This document shows positions 8,392 through 17,706 of a stretch of 64,000 bases of DNA, in pieces. This DNA is from an uncultured Clostridia bacterium (lineage in GTDB: Bacteria > Bacillota > Clostridia > Lachnospirales > Lachnospiraceae), in contig CAMYZE010000008.1 in NCBI GenBank assembly GCA_947303805.1, positions 1 to 64,000 of the forward strand. The letters are read 5' to 3'. The translations under genes and the position numbers were made by a program. The notes below the pieces were generated by a model. It was not told where the DNA came from and did not search any database. It saw nothing but the letters and a program-made list of their open reading frames with translations. How positions within the stretch are numbered: position 1 is the first letter of the stretch; every line of letters begins with the position of its first letter.

Positions 8392-8859
8392 TTGTCCGTG
8401 AAGAAAAGAAAAATTCTAGGTATTGATTACGGAGACTTCACTATAGGTCTCGCGATTTTTGATTTGGAGACAGACTTTATATATCCATATAAAACTATTT
8501 TTCGATCTAAGGCAAATATATTAAGGAAAAGTATCCGAGAGATAGTGGATATAGTGAACGCAGAAAATGTCACTGACATAGTTATAGGTCTTCCATTAAA
8601 TGCCGATGGGAGTGCTGGCGAAAGAGTTGACAAAGTAAAAAACTTCGCACATATGCTAACTAATGGGTTGGCAAATCGTACGGGCGAGTTATACGAGCCC
8701 GCAATACCAATTGTATTTCAAGATGAGAGGCTTACAACAGCTGAAGCAAAATCAATTTTGCAAGAACGAGGAATCCCAAAAGCCGAATGGAAGAAAAACA
8801 TAGATCAGATTGCAGCGGAAATCATTTTACAAGATTATAGGCAAGTAGATAAATTATAG
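8392..8859 (+). CDS. ruvX: Holliday junction resolvase-like protein RuvX (YqgF)
   Basis: RNase H-fold protein. Catalytic acidic residues are seen in GIDYGDFTIGLA (first Asp), VIGLPLNADGSAGERV, and FQDERLTTAEA (DER). The family is a putative Holliday-junction resolvase and a 16S rRNA 5'-end processing nuclease. At 155 residues it is slightly long because one 24-bp repeat is inserted at 8677-8700 and adds RTGELYEP to the loop before the DERLTT strand. Start is uncertain: TTG at 8392 or GTG at 8398, neither with a ribosome-binding site, and a terminator-like hairpin lies just upstream. Confidence 0.9.
   Translation: MSVKKRKILGIDYGDFTIGLAIFDLETDFIYPYKTIFRSKANILRKSIREIVDIVNAENVTDIVIGLPLNADGSAGERVDKVKNFAHMLTNGLANRTGELYEPAIPIVFQDERLTTAEAKSILQERGIPKAEWKKNIDQIAAEIILQDYRQVDKL
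8677..8700 (+). repeat. 24-bp dispersed repeat, coding copy in ruvX
   Basis: Copy with gtacgggcgag as its first part. It is read as RTGELYEP, the second open frame of the element. Confidence 0.88.
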
Positions 8860-8907
8860 GGGATAAAGTTTATTAGCCCGAGTTTGTAGGGGCGAAGTTT
8901 ACGAGCC
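8855..8907 (+). repeat. Degenerate and intact 24-bp repeats between ruvX and the DUF1292 gene
   Basis: A diverged copy (ttataggggataaagtttat, then tagcccg) overlaps the ruvX stop codon. A better copy at 8885-8907 ends about 7 nt before the AAAGGAG site of the next gene. Confidence 0.7.
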
Positions 8908-8925
8908 AGATTGAAAGGAGAGAAT

Positions 8926-9204
8926 ATGTCAAAAGAAAAGGAAAATATTATAGTTTTAAATGGTGACGATGGTGATATCCAAGTCGAAGTCATCGATCAG
9001 GCAGTGATAGATGGAGTCACTTATCTTTTAGTTGCTGATGTAGTTACTGATGATGAAGAAGAAGGTGACTGCTATATTTTAAAAGATGTATCAAGTGCGG
9101 ATGAGACTGAGGCAAGTTATGAGGTGGTGCCAAATGACGAGGCGGATGGTATTTTTGATACATTCGAAAAAATGTTGAAAGATGAAATTGATTTTAAGAA
9201 ATAA
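8926..9204 (+). CDS. DUF1292 family protein (YrzB-like)
   Basis: A 92-residue acidic protein of the DUF1292 family. The motif ENIIVLNGDDGDIQVEVIDQ is followed by the typical strand YLLVADVVTDDEEEGDCYIL. The molecular role is unknown. The ATG at 8926 is preferred over the TTG at 8911 because AAAGGAG lies 5 nt upstream of it. It is the third member of the conserved ireB-ruvX-DUF1292 set, and the RNase J gene starts 10 nt after its stop. Confidence 0.88.
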   Translation: MSKEKENIIVLNGDDGDIQVEVIDQAVIDGVTYLLVADVVTDDEEEGDCYILKDVSSADETEASYEVVPNDEADGIFDTFEKMLKDEIDFKK

Positions 9205-9214
9205 GGAGTTAATG

Positions 9215-10303
9215 ATGAGTTTTAACACAGGTAACAAAATGAAGAGTTTCGAAGAGTACTTCGAAAAGAATATGAAAAATAATACTTCGAAAGGAGATAC
9301 ACAAAGTAATAACATGAATAACAAAAAGCAATTTGACAATAAAAATAACAAGCTAAATAACAAAGATGGCAAAAAAGCTTTTGGTAAAAAGCAAAATAAT
9401 GCTAACAAAAATTTTAATTCCAATAAAAATAATGCAAATAATCAAAATAATAACAATTTTCAAAATAGCAATCAATCAAACGGTCAAACTTACATAGAGA
9501 GAATGACCGCTAAAAATAGAAAGTTTTTAGAGCACTATAATCCAAAAAAGGATGCGAAGATTAAAATCATACCACTTGGCGGTCTTAATGCAATTGGTAT
9601 GAATATAACTGTTATAGAGGATGAGAATGACATCATAGTCATAGACTGTGGTAACGCATTTCCAACTGAGGACTTGCTTGGTATAGACTTGGTAATTCCA
9701 GATGTGACATATCTCAAGAGAAATCAAAATAAGATTAGAGGAATGGTTCTAACTCACGGACACGAAGACCACATCGGAGCGATACCATATATTTTAAAAG
9801 AACTCAATATGCCAATCTATGGTACAAAACTTACATTGGCACTTGTAGAGGGAAAACTTAAAGAACATAAGTTAGTCGGTTATAAACTCAACACTGTAAA
9901 TTTCTCAGACATAATAAAACTTGGAAATATGTATGTAGAGTTTATAAAAACTAATCATAGTATAGTTGATTCGGCAGCGCTTGCTATTTACACAAGAGCA
10001 GGGATAGTTATGCATACAGGTGACTTTAAAGTAGACTACACTCCAGTATTTGGAGATACTATAGACCTTACCCATTTTGCTGAGATAGGTCGTATGGGTG
10101 TGCTTGCACTTTTATCAGATTCGACAAATGCTACAAAACAAGGTTTCACCATGAGTGAAAGGACTGTTGGAAAGATTTTTGATTCAATATTCAACGAACA
10201 TAATAATGACAGAATTATAGTTTCGACATTTGCATCAAATGTTGATAGAGTTAGACAGGTTATAGACACAGCAGCTAAGTATGGTAGAAAAGTTGCGATT
10301 TAA
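9215..10303 (+). CDS. rnj: Ribonuclease J, N-terminal part (gene interrupted by in-frame TAA)
   Basis: Metallo-beta-lactamase nuclease of mRNA decay and rRNA maturation. After an Asn/Lys-rich low-complexity extension (about residues 20-100) the core begins at KIKIIPLGGLNAIGMN. Zn ligands are in LTHGHEDHIGAIPY, and HTGDFKVDYTP is present. Residues end at KYGRKVAI, where the TAA at 10301-10303 interrupts the gene; the next in-frame codons (GKSMINIITIATELGY) continue the family sequence without a gap. The start at 9215 is 6 nt from AAGGAG; 9212 is too close. The product alone would lack part of the beta-CASP domain and the C-terminus, so activity is doubtful without readthrough or reassembly with the second half. 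Confidence 0.88.
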   Translation: MSFNTGNKMKSFEEYFEKNMKNNTSKGDTQSNNMNNKKQFDNKNNKLNNKDGKKAFGKKQNNANKNFNSNKNNANNQNNNNFQNSNQSNGQTYIERMTAKNRKFLEHYNPKKDAKIKIIPLGGLNAIGMNITVIEDENDIIVIDCGNAFPTEDLLGIDLVIPDVTYLKRNQNKIRGMVLTHGHEDHIGAIPYILKELNMPIYGTKLTLALVEGKLKEHKLVGYKLNTVNFSDIIKLGNMYVEFIKTNHSIVDSAALAIYTRAGIVMHTGDFKVDYTPVFGDTIDLTHFAEIGRMGVLALLSDSTNATKQGFTMSERTVGKIFDSIFNEHNNDRIIVSTFASNVDRVRQVIDTAAKYGRKVAI

Positions 10304-10312
10304 GGTAAGAGT

Positions 10313-11197
10313 ATGATAAATATAATTACCATCGCGACAGAACTCGGATATATAAATATCCCAAAAGGAACTCTTATACAGACTGAGATGTTAAAAAATT
10401 ATCCTGATGAAAAGACAGTTATAATCACAACCGGAAGTCAAGGTGAGTCTATGGCTGCACTTTCTCGTATGGCTCAGGGCACAAACAAAAAACTAAATAT
10501 TAAAGCGGGTGATGTGGTAATTCTTTCTTCAACTCCAATCCCAGGAAATGAAAAAGCAGTAAACAAAATCATTGACGAACTTTATCGTAAACATGCTACA
10601 GTAATTTATCAGGATACTCATGTATCAGGACATGCTTGCGCAGAGGAAATAAAATTAATTTATACTTTGGTAAATCCAAAATATGCTATTCCAGTGCACG
10701 GAGAATATAGACATAGAAGAGAGGCAGCATCCATAGCTGAATCTGTTGGTGTTGATAAGAAAAAATGTTTACTTCTTGAAGTAGGCGATGTGCTTGAGAT
10801 CTGTGAGAACTCTGCAAAAGTCGTAGACCATGTGGCATCAAATGGTATAAATGTAGATGGACTTGGTGTAGGAGATGTAGGAAACATAGTTCTTAAAGAT
10901 AGACAGGCTCTTGCTACAGCCGGTATGGTAATAATAGCTATGGCGCTTTCTGATTCATCATCTGAACTAGTGTCAGGACCAGACATTATTTCAAAAGGTT
11001 TCGTGTATATGAAAGAATCCGAAGAGTTAATTAATGGATTAAAATCAGTTGTGAGAGATATAATAAATGATTATAGAAAAGACAACAACAATGATTGGAA
11101 AAAACTTAAGTCTATGGTGGTTACTGCGGCTGAAGACTATTTGTGGAAGAACATAAAGAGGGAACCACTTGTAATTCCGGTAATAATATCAGTTTAG
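10313..11197 (+). CDS. rnj: Ribonuclease J, C-terminal part (after in-frame TAA)
   Basis: It continues RNase J in the same frame as the preceding gene: the rest of the beta-CASP domain (TGSQGESMAALSRMA, and HVSGHACAEEIKL with PVHGEYRHRREAA carrying the late His motifs) and the C-terminal domain (about 190-294). The ATG at 10313 is 10 nt after the TAA and is preceded by a weak TAAGG at 10301-10305. Termination and reinitiation on the same mRNA could therefore yield two polypeptides. A terminator follows at 11201. A sequencing error, a recent nonsense mutation, or a genuinely split enzyme all remain possible. Confidence 0.85.
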   Translation: MINIITIATELGYINIPKGTLIQTEMLKNYPDEKTVIITTGSQGESMAALSRMAQGTNKKLNIKAGDVVILSSTPIPGNEKAVNKIIDELYRKHATVIYQDTHVSGHACAEEIKLIYTLVNPKYAIPVHGEYRHRREAASIAESVGVDKKKCLLLEVGDVLEICENSAKVVDHVASNGINVDGLGVGDVGNIVLKDRQALATAGMVIIAMALSDSSSELVSGPDIISKGFVYMKESEELINGLKSVVRDIINDYRKDNNNDWKKLKSMVVTAAEDYLWKNIKREPLVIPVIISV

Positions 11198-11200
11198 TAA

Positions 11201-11224
11201 ATAGGGCTTAAAAGCCCTATTTTT
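11201..11224 (+). terminator. Intrinsic terminator after RNase J
   Basis: An 8-bp stem (atagggct/agccctat) with a 4-nt loop and a short T-run. Confidence 0.8.
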
Positions 11225-11262
11225 ATGCCTTTTTTAGTTTAAATAATTTTGTTTATAAATGC

Positions 11263-11291
11263 TTGACAAAATATGTGAAAAGTGCTATTAT
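11263..11291 (+). promoter_or_regulatory. grpE-dnaK promoter
   Basis: TTGACA, a 17-nt spacer, then TATTAT. The CIRCE operator begins 2 nt after the -10 box and covers the expected start of transcription. Confidence 0.85.
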
Positions 11292-11292
11292 G

Positions 11293-11319
11293 TTAGCACT
11301 CGAAGATAGTGAGTGCTAA
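11293..11319 (+). promoter_or_regulatory. CIRCE operator (HrcA binding site)
   Basis: A perfect TTAGCACTC-N9-GAGTGCTAA inverted repeat. HrcA binds CIRCE and represses chaperone genes until heat shock. hrcA itself is not in the window. Confidence 0.97.
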
Positions 11320-11362
11320 CACCGTGAGGGCGGGTTCATAAGCCCGGAAGGAGGTATATCAA

Positions 11363-13985
<2,623 letters not shown>

Positions 13986-14009
13986 TGTCATAGAATTTTA
14001 CGCCCAATT

Positions 14010-14035
14010 AGGCCCTATTTATAGGGTCTATTTTG
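14010..14035 (+). terminator. Intrinsic terminator after dnaK
   Basis: An 8-bp stem (aggccctat pairing with atagggtct) with a short loop, then a T-rich run. Confidence 0.75.
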
Positions 14036-14065
14036 TTGTCAAAAATGTTTTTTATATGTTATAAT
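14036..14065 (+). promoter_or_regulatory. Sigma-A-type promoter
   Basis: TTGTCA, an 18-nt spacer, then TATAAT. It lies 40 nt before the next gene, which has an AGGAGGGG site. Confidence 0.65.
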
Positions 14066-14104
14066 TATGTAAATTTATTTGATTGATATTTTAGGAGGGG
14101 ATTT

Positions 14105-14959
14105 ATGAAGAAAGTAGTGTTATTAACAATTAGTTTAGTGTTACTAATGGCAAGTGTTTGCTTTGCCGGTGCATGGGTGCAAGATGGAGATTATTGGAAG
14201 TATGATAAGGGGAACGGAGTCTTTGCAATTGATGAATGGGAAAATATAGACGGAATAGATTATCATTTTGATGATTTAGGTCATATGGCAACAGGATTAG
14301 TTCAGATAGGTGCAAACTATCATTATTTTTATGATGATGGAAAGATGTATGAGATGGGAAAGACAGTAGATATAATGGGCAAACAATGTACTATTGTCAC
14401 AAGAGGAAAGATTGCAAAGATGCCTGATGATTGGTCAGAAGAAGCAATGGCAGAGTATGAAGAAGAGAAAAAAAGAAAGGCTGCAGAGAAAAAAGAATTG
14501 ATTAAGAATCAGAAGGCATTTGAAAAAGCAGTGGGGAATATACCACAGTTTAGTGATGAACAACTTGCACTTCAAAATGCTAAGAAGATGGAAAATAATG
14601 CTAGTAGCATCACTAAATCAACTAATAATTATCCTGTGATGCAGTTAGTTAATGCTGAGAAAAGAACTGCACAATATACAACTGAAGAAGGAAATAAGAT
14701 GACTTTAACTATAGCAATACCAATCTTTGGTGGAGCAAATAGTGACAAGGCAAATTTATTGGCAAATAAAATGTTTAGTGCAATTGGCAGTTATTTAGAG
14801 GAACACCTAGGCAAGCAAGGTGGAGCTTATAAGTTCACCACAATAGAATACATCACTAATACAGATCAATATGTTACAGTTCGCTATTTATCAGAAACAG
14901 GTGGCATTGAATTACATGCTGATATAAACTTTGTTCACGATGGAATAAATATTAGTTAA
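14105..14959 (+). CDS. Secreted protein with cell-wall-binding repeats and a C-terminal domain of unknown function
   Basis: Signal peptide at residues 1-21 (VCFA). Residues 22-80 hold two or three aromatic wall-binding repeats (GAWVQDGDYWKYD and GANYHYFYDDGKM). Residues 115-145 are a Lys/Glu-rich helix. Residues about 175-284 form a globular domain I do not recognise, with MTLTIAIPIFGG and DQYVTVRYLSETGG. It has its own promoter and precedes a secreted transglutaminase-like protein by 56 nt, so the two may be co-transcribed. The placement of the repeats at the N-terminus suggests the C-terminal domain is the working part, displayed at the wall. Confidence 0.7.
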   Translation: MKKVVLLTISLVLLMASVCFAGAWVQDGDYWKYDKGNGVFAIDEWENIDGIDYHFDDLGHMATGLVQIGANYHYFYDDGKMYEMGKTVDIMGKQCTIVTRGKIAKMPDDWSEEAMAEYEEEKKRKAAEKKELIKNQKAFEKAVGNIPQFSDEQLALQNAKKMENNASSITKSTNNYPVMQLVNAEKRTAQYTTEEGNKMTLTIAIPIFGGANSDKANLLANKMFSAIGSYLEEHLGKQGGAYKFTTIEYITNTDQYVTVRYLSETGGIELHADINFVHDGINIS

Positions 14960-15015
14960 GAGTATAATTATTAGTAATAAGAAGTCACATTAATGATTTC
15001 AAGGTGGATTTTAAT

Positions 15016-16305
15016 ATGAAAAAAATTTTAAAAAATATATCACTTTTTGCCATAACATCGCTATTTGCTATAATTAATTGTAGTATTTTATTTGCGGCAG
15101 AGTATAGATATGACGGCAATATAAAAGTATTTTTAAATGGTAGTCCAGTTATTGGTTGGTATAAAGATGATGGTAAAGATTATTATGCGGATCACAATGG
15201 TAATTTGGCATTAGGTTTTACCAATATTTCAGGAAAAACATATTTCTTTTATACAAGCGGCAGTAACTTGGGAGAAATTGCAAGAGGATATGTAAACATT
15301 GATTACTACGAGTATTATTTTAATAGTCAAGGACATTTGTTAAAGAATGGCGATGTACCAGATGGAAGAACTGCTGACGAAGATGGAGTATTGCTTGATA
15401 GTGCCGGAGTTGAAATTATTGGTGATGAGGGATATCTAGAGACAGGCGATGCTAGTGCCATGCAAAGTTTTGTTGCAAGGATGAATCAAGTTCATTTGAG
15501 AGATATGAATAAATATGCAGAGACTACTGCTAAGCAGATTGGCACTGTTGTAGGTGATATAAGTGGAATTGTTGGTGAGGCAGATAGTGGAGTTGTATGG
15601 AATAATGCATCTCCTGAAAAAAGACCAGAAGCGGTTACTAATAGCAGTAGTAATGAAGCTTTGGTTTTAACTCCTGAAAAAATAAAAACAGGTGGAGTTC
15701 GTATAGTTGGAAAGCAAATCGTATTGCCTGTATTACCAAAGGGTACGAAGATTTCTGGCTATAAAAATACTACAGACCAGCAAAACAAGTATAATAGAAT
15801 AGTATCTGAGTTTAAGTCTAAATACATAAATAAGGACATGACAGCATTTGAAAAAGAAATGATGATTATACAGTATCTTGTGCAAAATGTCGAATATGAT
15901 TATCAAAATTATTTAAATAATACGATTCCTGCTGAGAGTTATACCGCATATGGAGCACTTGTAAATAAAGTAGCGGTATGTAGTGGTTATGCAGATGCAT
16001 TCAAAGTTTTGTGTGATGCCTGTGATATTCAATCGGTTGTTGTGTCATCATCAGCTATGAACCATGCTTGGAACCAAGTATATCTTGAAGGTAAATGGTA
16101 TCATGTGGATGTAACTTGGGAAGATCCAATTATTGGTGATAGCCCAAAAAATGATTATGGATTTAATAAATTAAGAAATGAATATATCAATTTAACTGAT
16201 TCAGCTATGATGAGTAAATCACATACTTGGACTGGGTATAATGTTTGTGATTCGACCGCATTTGGACCAAATGCAGTGACAACATATTTGAAGAATAGGC
16301 AATAG
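15016..16305 (+). CDS. Secreted transglutaminase-like protein with cell-wall-binding repeats
   Basis: Signal peptide at residues 1-30 (SILFAAEY). Residues about 30-130 hold aromatic wall-binding repeats (VIGWYKDDGKDYYADHNG, NISGKTYFFYTSG). Residues about 290-400 are a transglutaminase-like Cys-His-Asp domain: VCSGYADAFKVLCDA gives the Cys, MNHAWNQVYLEGKWYHVDVTW gives the His and Asp. Such domains act as proteases or crosslinkers at the surface. The ATG at 15016 follows AAGGTGG by 8 nt and is preferred over the GTG at 15004. The next small membrane protein starts directly after the stop. Confidence 0.82.
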   Translation: MKKILKNISLFAITSLFAIINCSILFAAEYRYDGNIKVFLNGSPVIGWYKDDGKDYYADHNGNLALGFTNISGKTYFFYTSGSNLGEIARGYVNIDYYEYYFNSQGHLLKNGDVPDGRTADEDGVLLDSAGVEIIGDEGYLETGDASAMQSFVARMNQVHLRDMNKYAETTAKQIGTVVGDISGIVGEADSGVVWNNASPEKRPEAVTNSSSNEALVLTPEKIKTGGVRIVGKQIVLPVLPKGTKISGYKNTTDQQNKYNRIVSEFKSKYINKDMTAFEKEMMIIQYLVQNVEYDYQNYLNNTIPAESYTAYGALVNKVAVCSGYADAFKVLCDACDIQSVVVSSSAMNHAWNQVYLEGKWYHVDVTWEDPIIGDSPKNDYGFNKLRNEYINLTDSAMMSKSHTWTGYNVCDSTAFGPNAVTTYLKNRQ

Positions 16306-16584
16306 ATGTATATGTTTGACTCAGATGTATTTAAATCATGGGCGCTCGTCTTGCAGCTTGGTATATCAATGCTTGTGCCAATTCTTATGCTTGTGGCTAT
16401 AGGATATTTGATAAAGACTTATTTGGATATCGATTTGATGCTTATACTTATTATATTTGGATTACTTGTAGGTATTAGAAATGTCTATGTAATACTAAGA
16501 AATTATCTCAATTCGATGGATAATAGTGGTAGAAAAGAGAGCGAACTTATGAAAAGGCACTTGAAAAGCATAAAAAAAGTATAA
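16306..16584 (+). CDS. Small two-helix membrane protein, AtpI/AtpZ-like
   Basis: A 92-residue protein with two membrane segments (about residues 12-32 and 38-63) joined by a short polar turn, and a basic C-terminal tail. The spacing and the glycine in LLVGIRNVYVILRN resemble the AtpI/AtpZ family that assists ATP synthase c-ring assembly or Mg2+ transport. No atp genes are nearby, so the assignment rests on shape alone. The start codon abuts the preceding stop, which suggests coupled translation. Confidence 0.6.
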   Translation: MYMFDSDVFKSWALVLQLGISMLVPILMLVAIGYLIKTYLDIDLMLILIIFGLLVGIRNVYVILRNYLNSMDNSGRKESELMKRHLKSIKKV

Positions 16585-16585
16585 G

Positions 16586-16614
16586 TTGCAACTATATTAA
16601 TTGTGTGTTAAAAT
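16586..16614 (+). promoter_or_regulatory. Promoter of the RsbW-like/STAS pair
   Basis: TTGCAA, a 17-nt spacer, then TAAAAT, 26 nt before the next start codon. Confidence 0.65.
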
Positions 16615-16640
16615 ATATCAGTATTTAATGGAGTAAATGA

Positions 16641-17045
16641 ATGGAACTAACACTTCCTGCGACAATTGAAAATGTTGAAAAAGTTACAAACTTTGTCAAT
16701 GAGGAACTTGAAAAAATTAAGTGCCCTCCTAAGGCGAAGGCTGAAATTGACATTGCTATTGATGAATTGTTTTCGAATATTGCAAACTATGCCTATAACC
16801 CTGAGATAGGAAAGGCTACTGTCAAGTTTGAAGTACAAGACAATCCTCAGGCGGTTATAATTACATTTATGGACAATGGAAAACCATTTGATCCACTACT
16901 TAAGGCAGATCCCAATATAAAACTTGCAGTTGAAGAGAGAGATATAGGCGGACTCGGTATCTTTATGGTAAAAAAGAGTATGGATAGTGTTGAGTATGAA
17001 TATAAAGACAATCACAATATATTAAAAATCAAAAAGCATATATAG
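16641..17045 (+). CDS. RsbW-like anti-sigma factor serine kinase (HATPase)
   Basis: A 134-residue GHKL-fold kinase. The N box is IAIDELFSNIANYAY, the G1 box is FMDNGKPFDP, and the G2 box is IGGLGIFMVKKSMD. Proteins of this class bind a sigma factor or other partner and phosphorylate a STAS antagonist. The antagonist gene follows at 17063, the standard pair order reversed. No sigma factor gene accompanies them, so the output could be a distant sigma factor or something else. The three SpoIIE-type phosphatases in this window are candidate opposing enzymes. Confidence 0.9.
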   Translation: MELTLPATIENVEKVTNFVNEELEKIKCPPKAKAEIDIAIDELFSNIANYAYNPEIGKATVKFEVQDNPQAVIITFMDNGKPFDPLLKADPNIKLAVEERDIGGLGIFMVKKSMDSVEYEYKDNHNILKIKKHI

Positions 17046-17062
17046 ATTTGAAAGGAGAAATT

Positions 17063-17359
17063 ATGACAATTAATACAAACAAAGAAGGCGAGAAATTAAC
17101 CATCATCCCAGAAGGAAGAATTGATACTGTTACAGCACCTGAGTTTTCAAAGGCAATTGATGATAATATTGAAGGTGTAAAAGATTTAGTAATTGATTTT
17201 GAGAAACTTGAATATATATCATCAGCAGGACTTAGAGTACTTCTCACCACTCAAAAGACCATGTCTAAAGTTGGAACTATGAAACTCATCCATGTAAGTG
17301 ATGTTATCATGGATGTATTCAATATTACAGGCTTTGTGGATATTTTAACTATAGAGTAG
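17063..17359 (+). CDS. STAS-domain anti-sigma factor antagonist (RsbV-like)
   Basis: A 98-residue STAS protein. The phosphorylation-site region LEYISSAGLRVLL carries the conserved Ser-Ser-Ala-Gly in which kinases of the RsbW type phosphorylate a serine. The ATG at 17063 follows AAAGGAG by 5 nt, and the TTG at 17048 is rejected for that reason. It is co-transcribed with the upstream kinase, whose stop lies 18 nt before, and probably switches partners with it according to phosphorylation. Confidence 0.92.
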   Translation: MTINTNKEGEKLTIIPEGRIDTVTAPEFSKAIDDNIEGVKDLVIDFEKLEYISSAGLRVLLTTQKTMSKVGTMKLIHVSDVIMDVFNITGFVDILTIE

Positions 17360-17368
17360 TTTAATATC

Positions 17369-17396
17369 TTGACAAATAGTTAATATATGATAGAAT
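17369..17396 (+). promoter_or_regulatory. tRNA promoter
   Basis: TTGACA, a 16-nt spacer, then TAGAAT, 18 nt before tRNA-Thr. Confidence 0.7.
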
Positions 17397-17414
17397 AATT
17401 AGGCTATTTGAAAC

Positions 17415-17487
17415 GCTGGTATAGCTCAATCGGTAGAGCAACTGATTTGTAATCAGTAGGTTGACGGTTCAAGTCCGCCTACCAGCT
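17415..17487 (+). tRNA. tRNA-Thr (anticodon TGT)
   Basis: Acceptor stem gctggta/taccagc, anticodon loop tttgtaa giving TGT, discriminator T. CCA is not encoded. Confidence 0.97.
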
Positions 17488-17511
17488 TTTTATAGTAATA
17501 GACCAACATAT

Positions 17512-17585
17512 GGAGGCTTAGCTCAGTTGGTTAGAGCAATCGGCTCATAACCGATCGGTCCCGGGTTCGAGTCCCTGAGCCTCCA
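17512..17585 (+). tRNA. tRNA with CAT anticodon (Met elongator, or Ile2)
   Basis: Acceptor stem ggaggct/agcctcc, anticodon loop ctcataa giving CAT, discriminator A. It is not the initiator because position 1 pairs. The loop form also fits tRNA-Ile2, whose C34 is changed to lysidine, so identity needs a specificity check. Confidence 0.93.
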
Positions 17586-17587
17586 CG

Positions 17588-17612
17588 AAAACCGTGCAAT
17601 GCACGGTTTTTT
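17588..17612 (+). terminator. Intrinsic terminator after the tRNA pair
   Basis: A 9-bp stem (aaaccgtgc/gcacggttt) ending in T6. Confidence 0.88.
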
Positions 17613-17706
17613 ATTGCTTTTAATAACTAGGTTGCATAAATCATTGTAAATATGTTAATATAATGATTATAAAGTCTAAAATGATTTTTTTTTAGAGGGG
17701 TATTAT

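Noticed and set aside
10301..10303. Reassignment of TAA to a sense codon
   Set aside because: TAA ends many intact genes here, such as grpE, rny and dnaK, at the expected places, so the code is standard.
11325..11345. Another copy of the 24-bp repeat before grpE
   Set aside because: It shares gggc...gccc and runs into the ribosome-binding site, but the inner bases differ too much to count it as a copy.
17660..17664. Promoter of the 1730-residue surface protein at TATAAT
   Set aside because: The -10 box is good, but upstream -35 candidates give spacers of 9 or 21 nt, so I did not list it.
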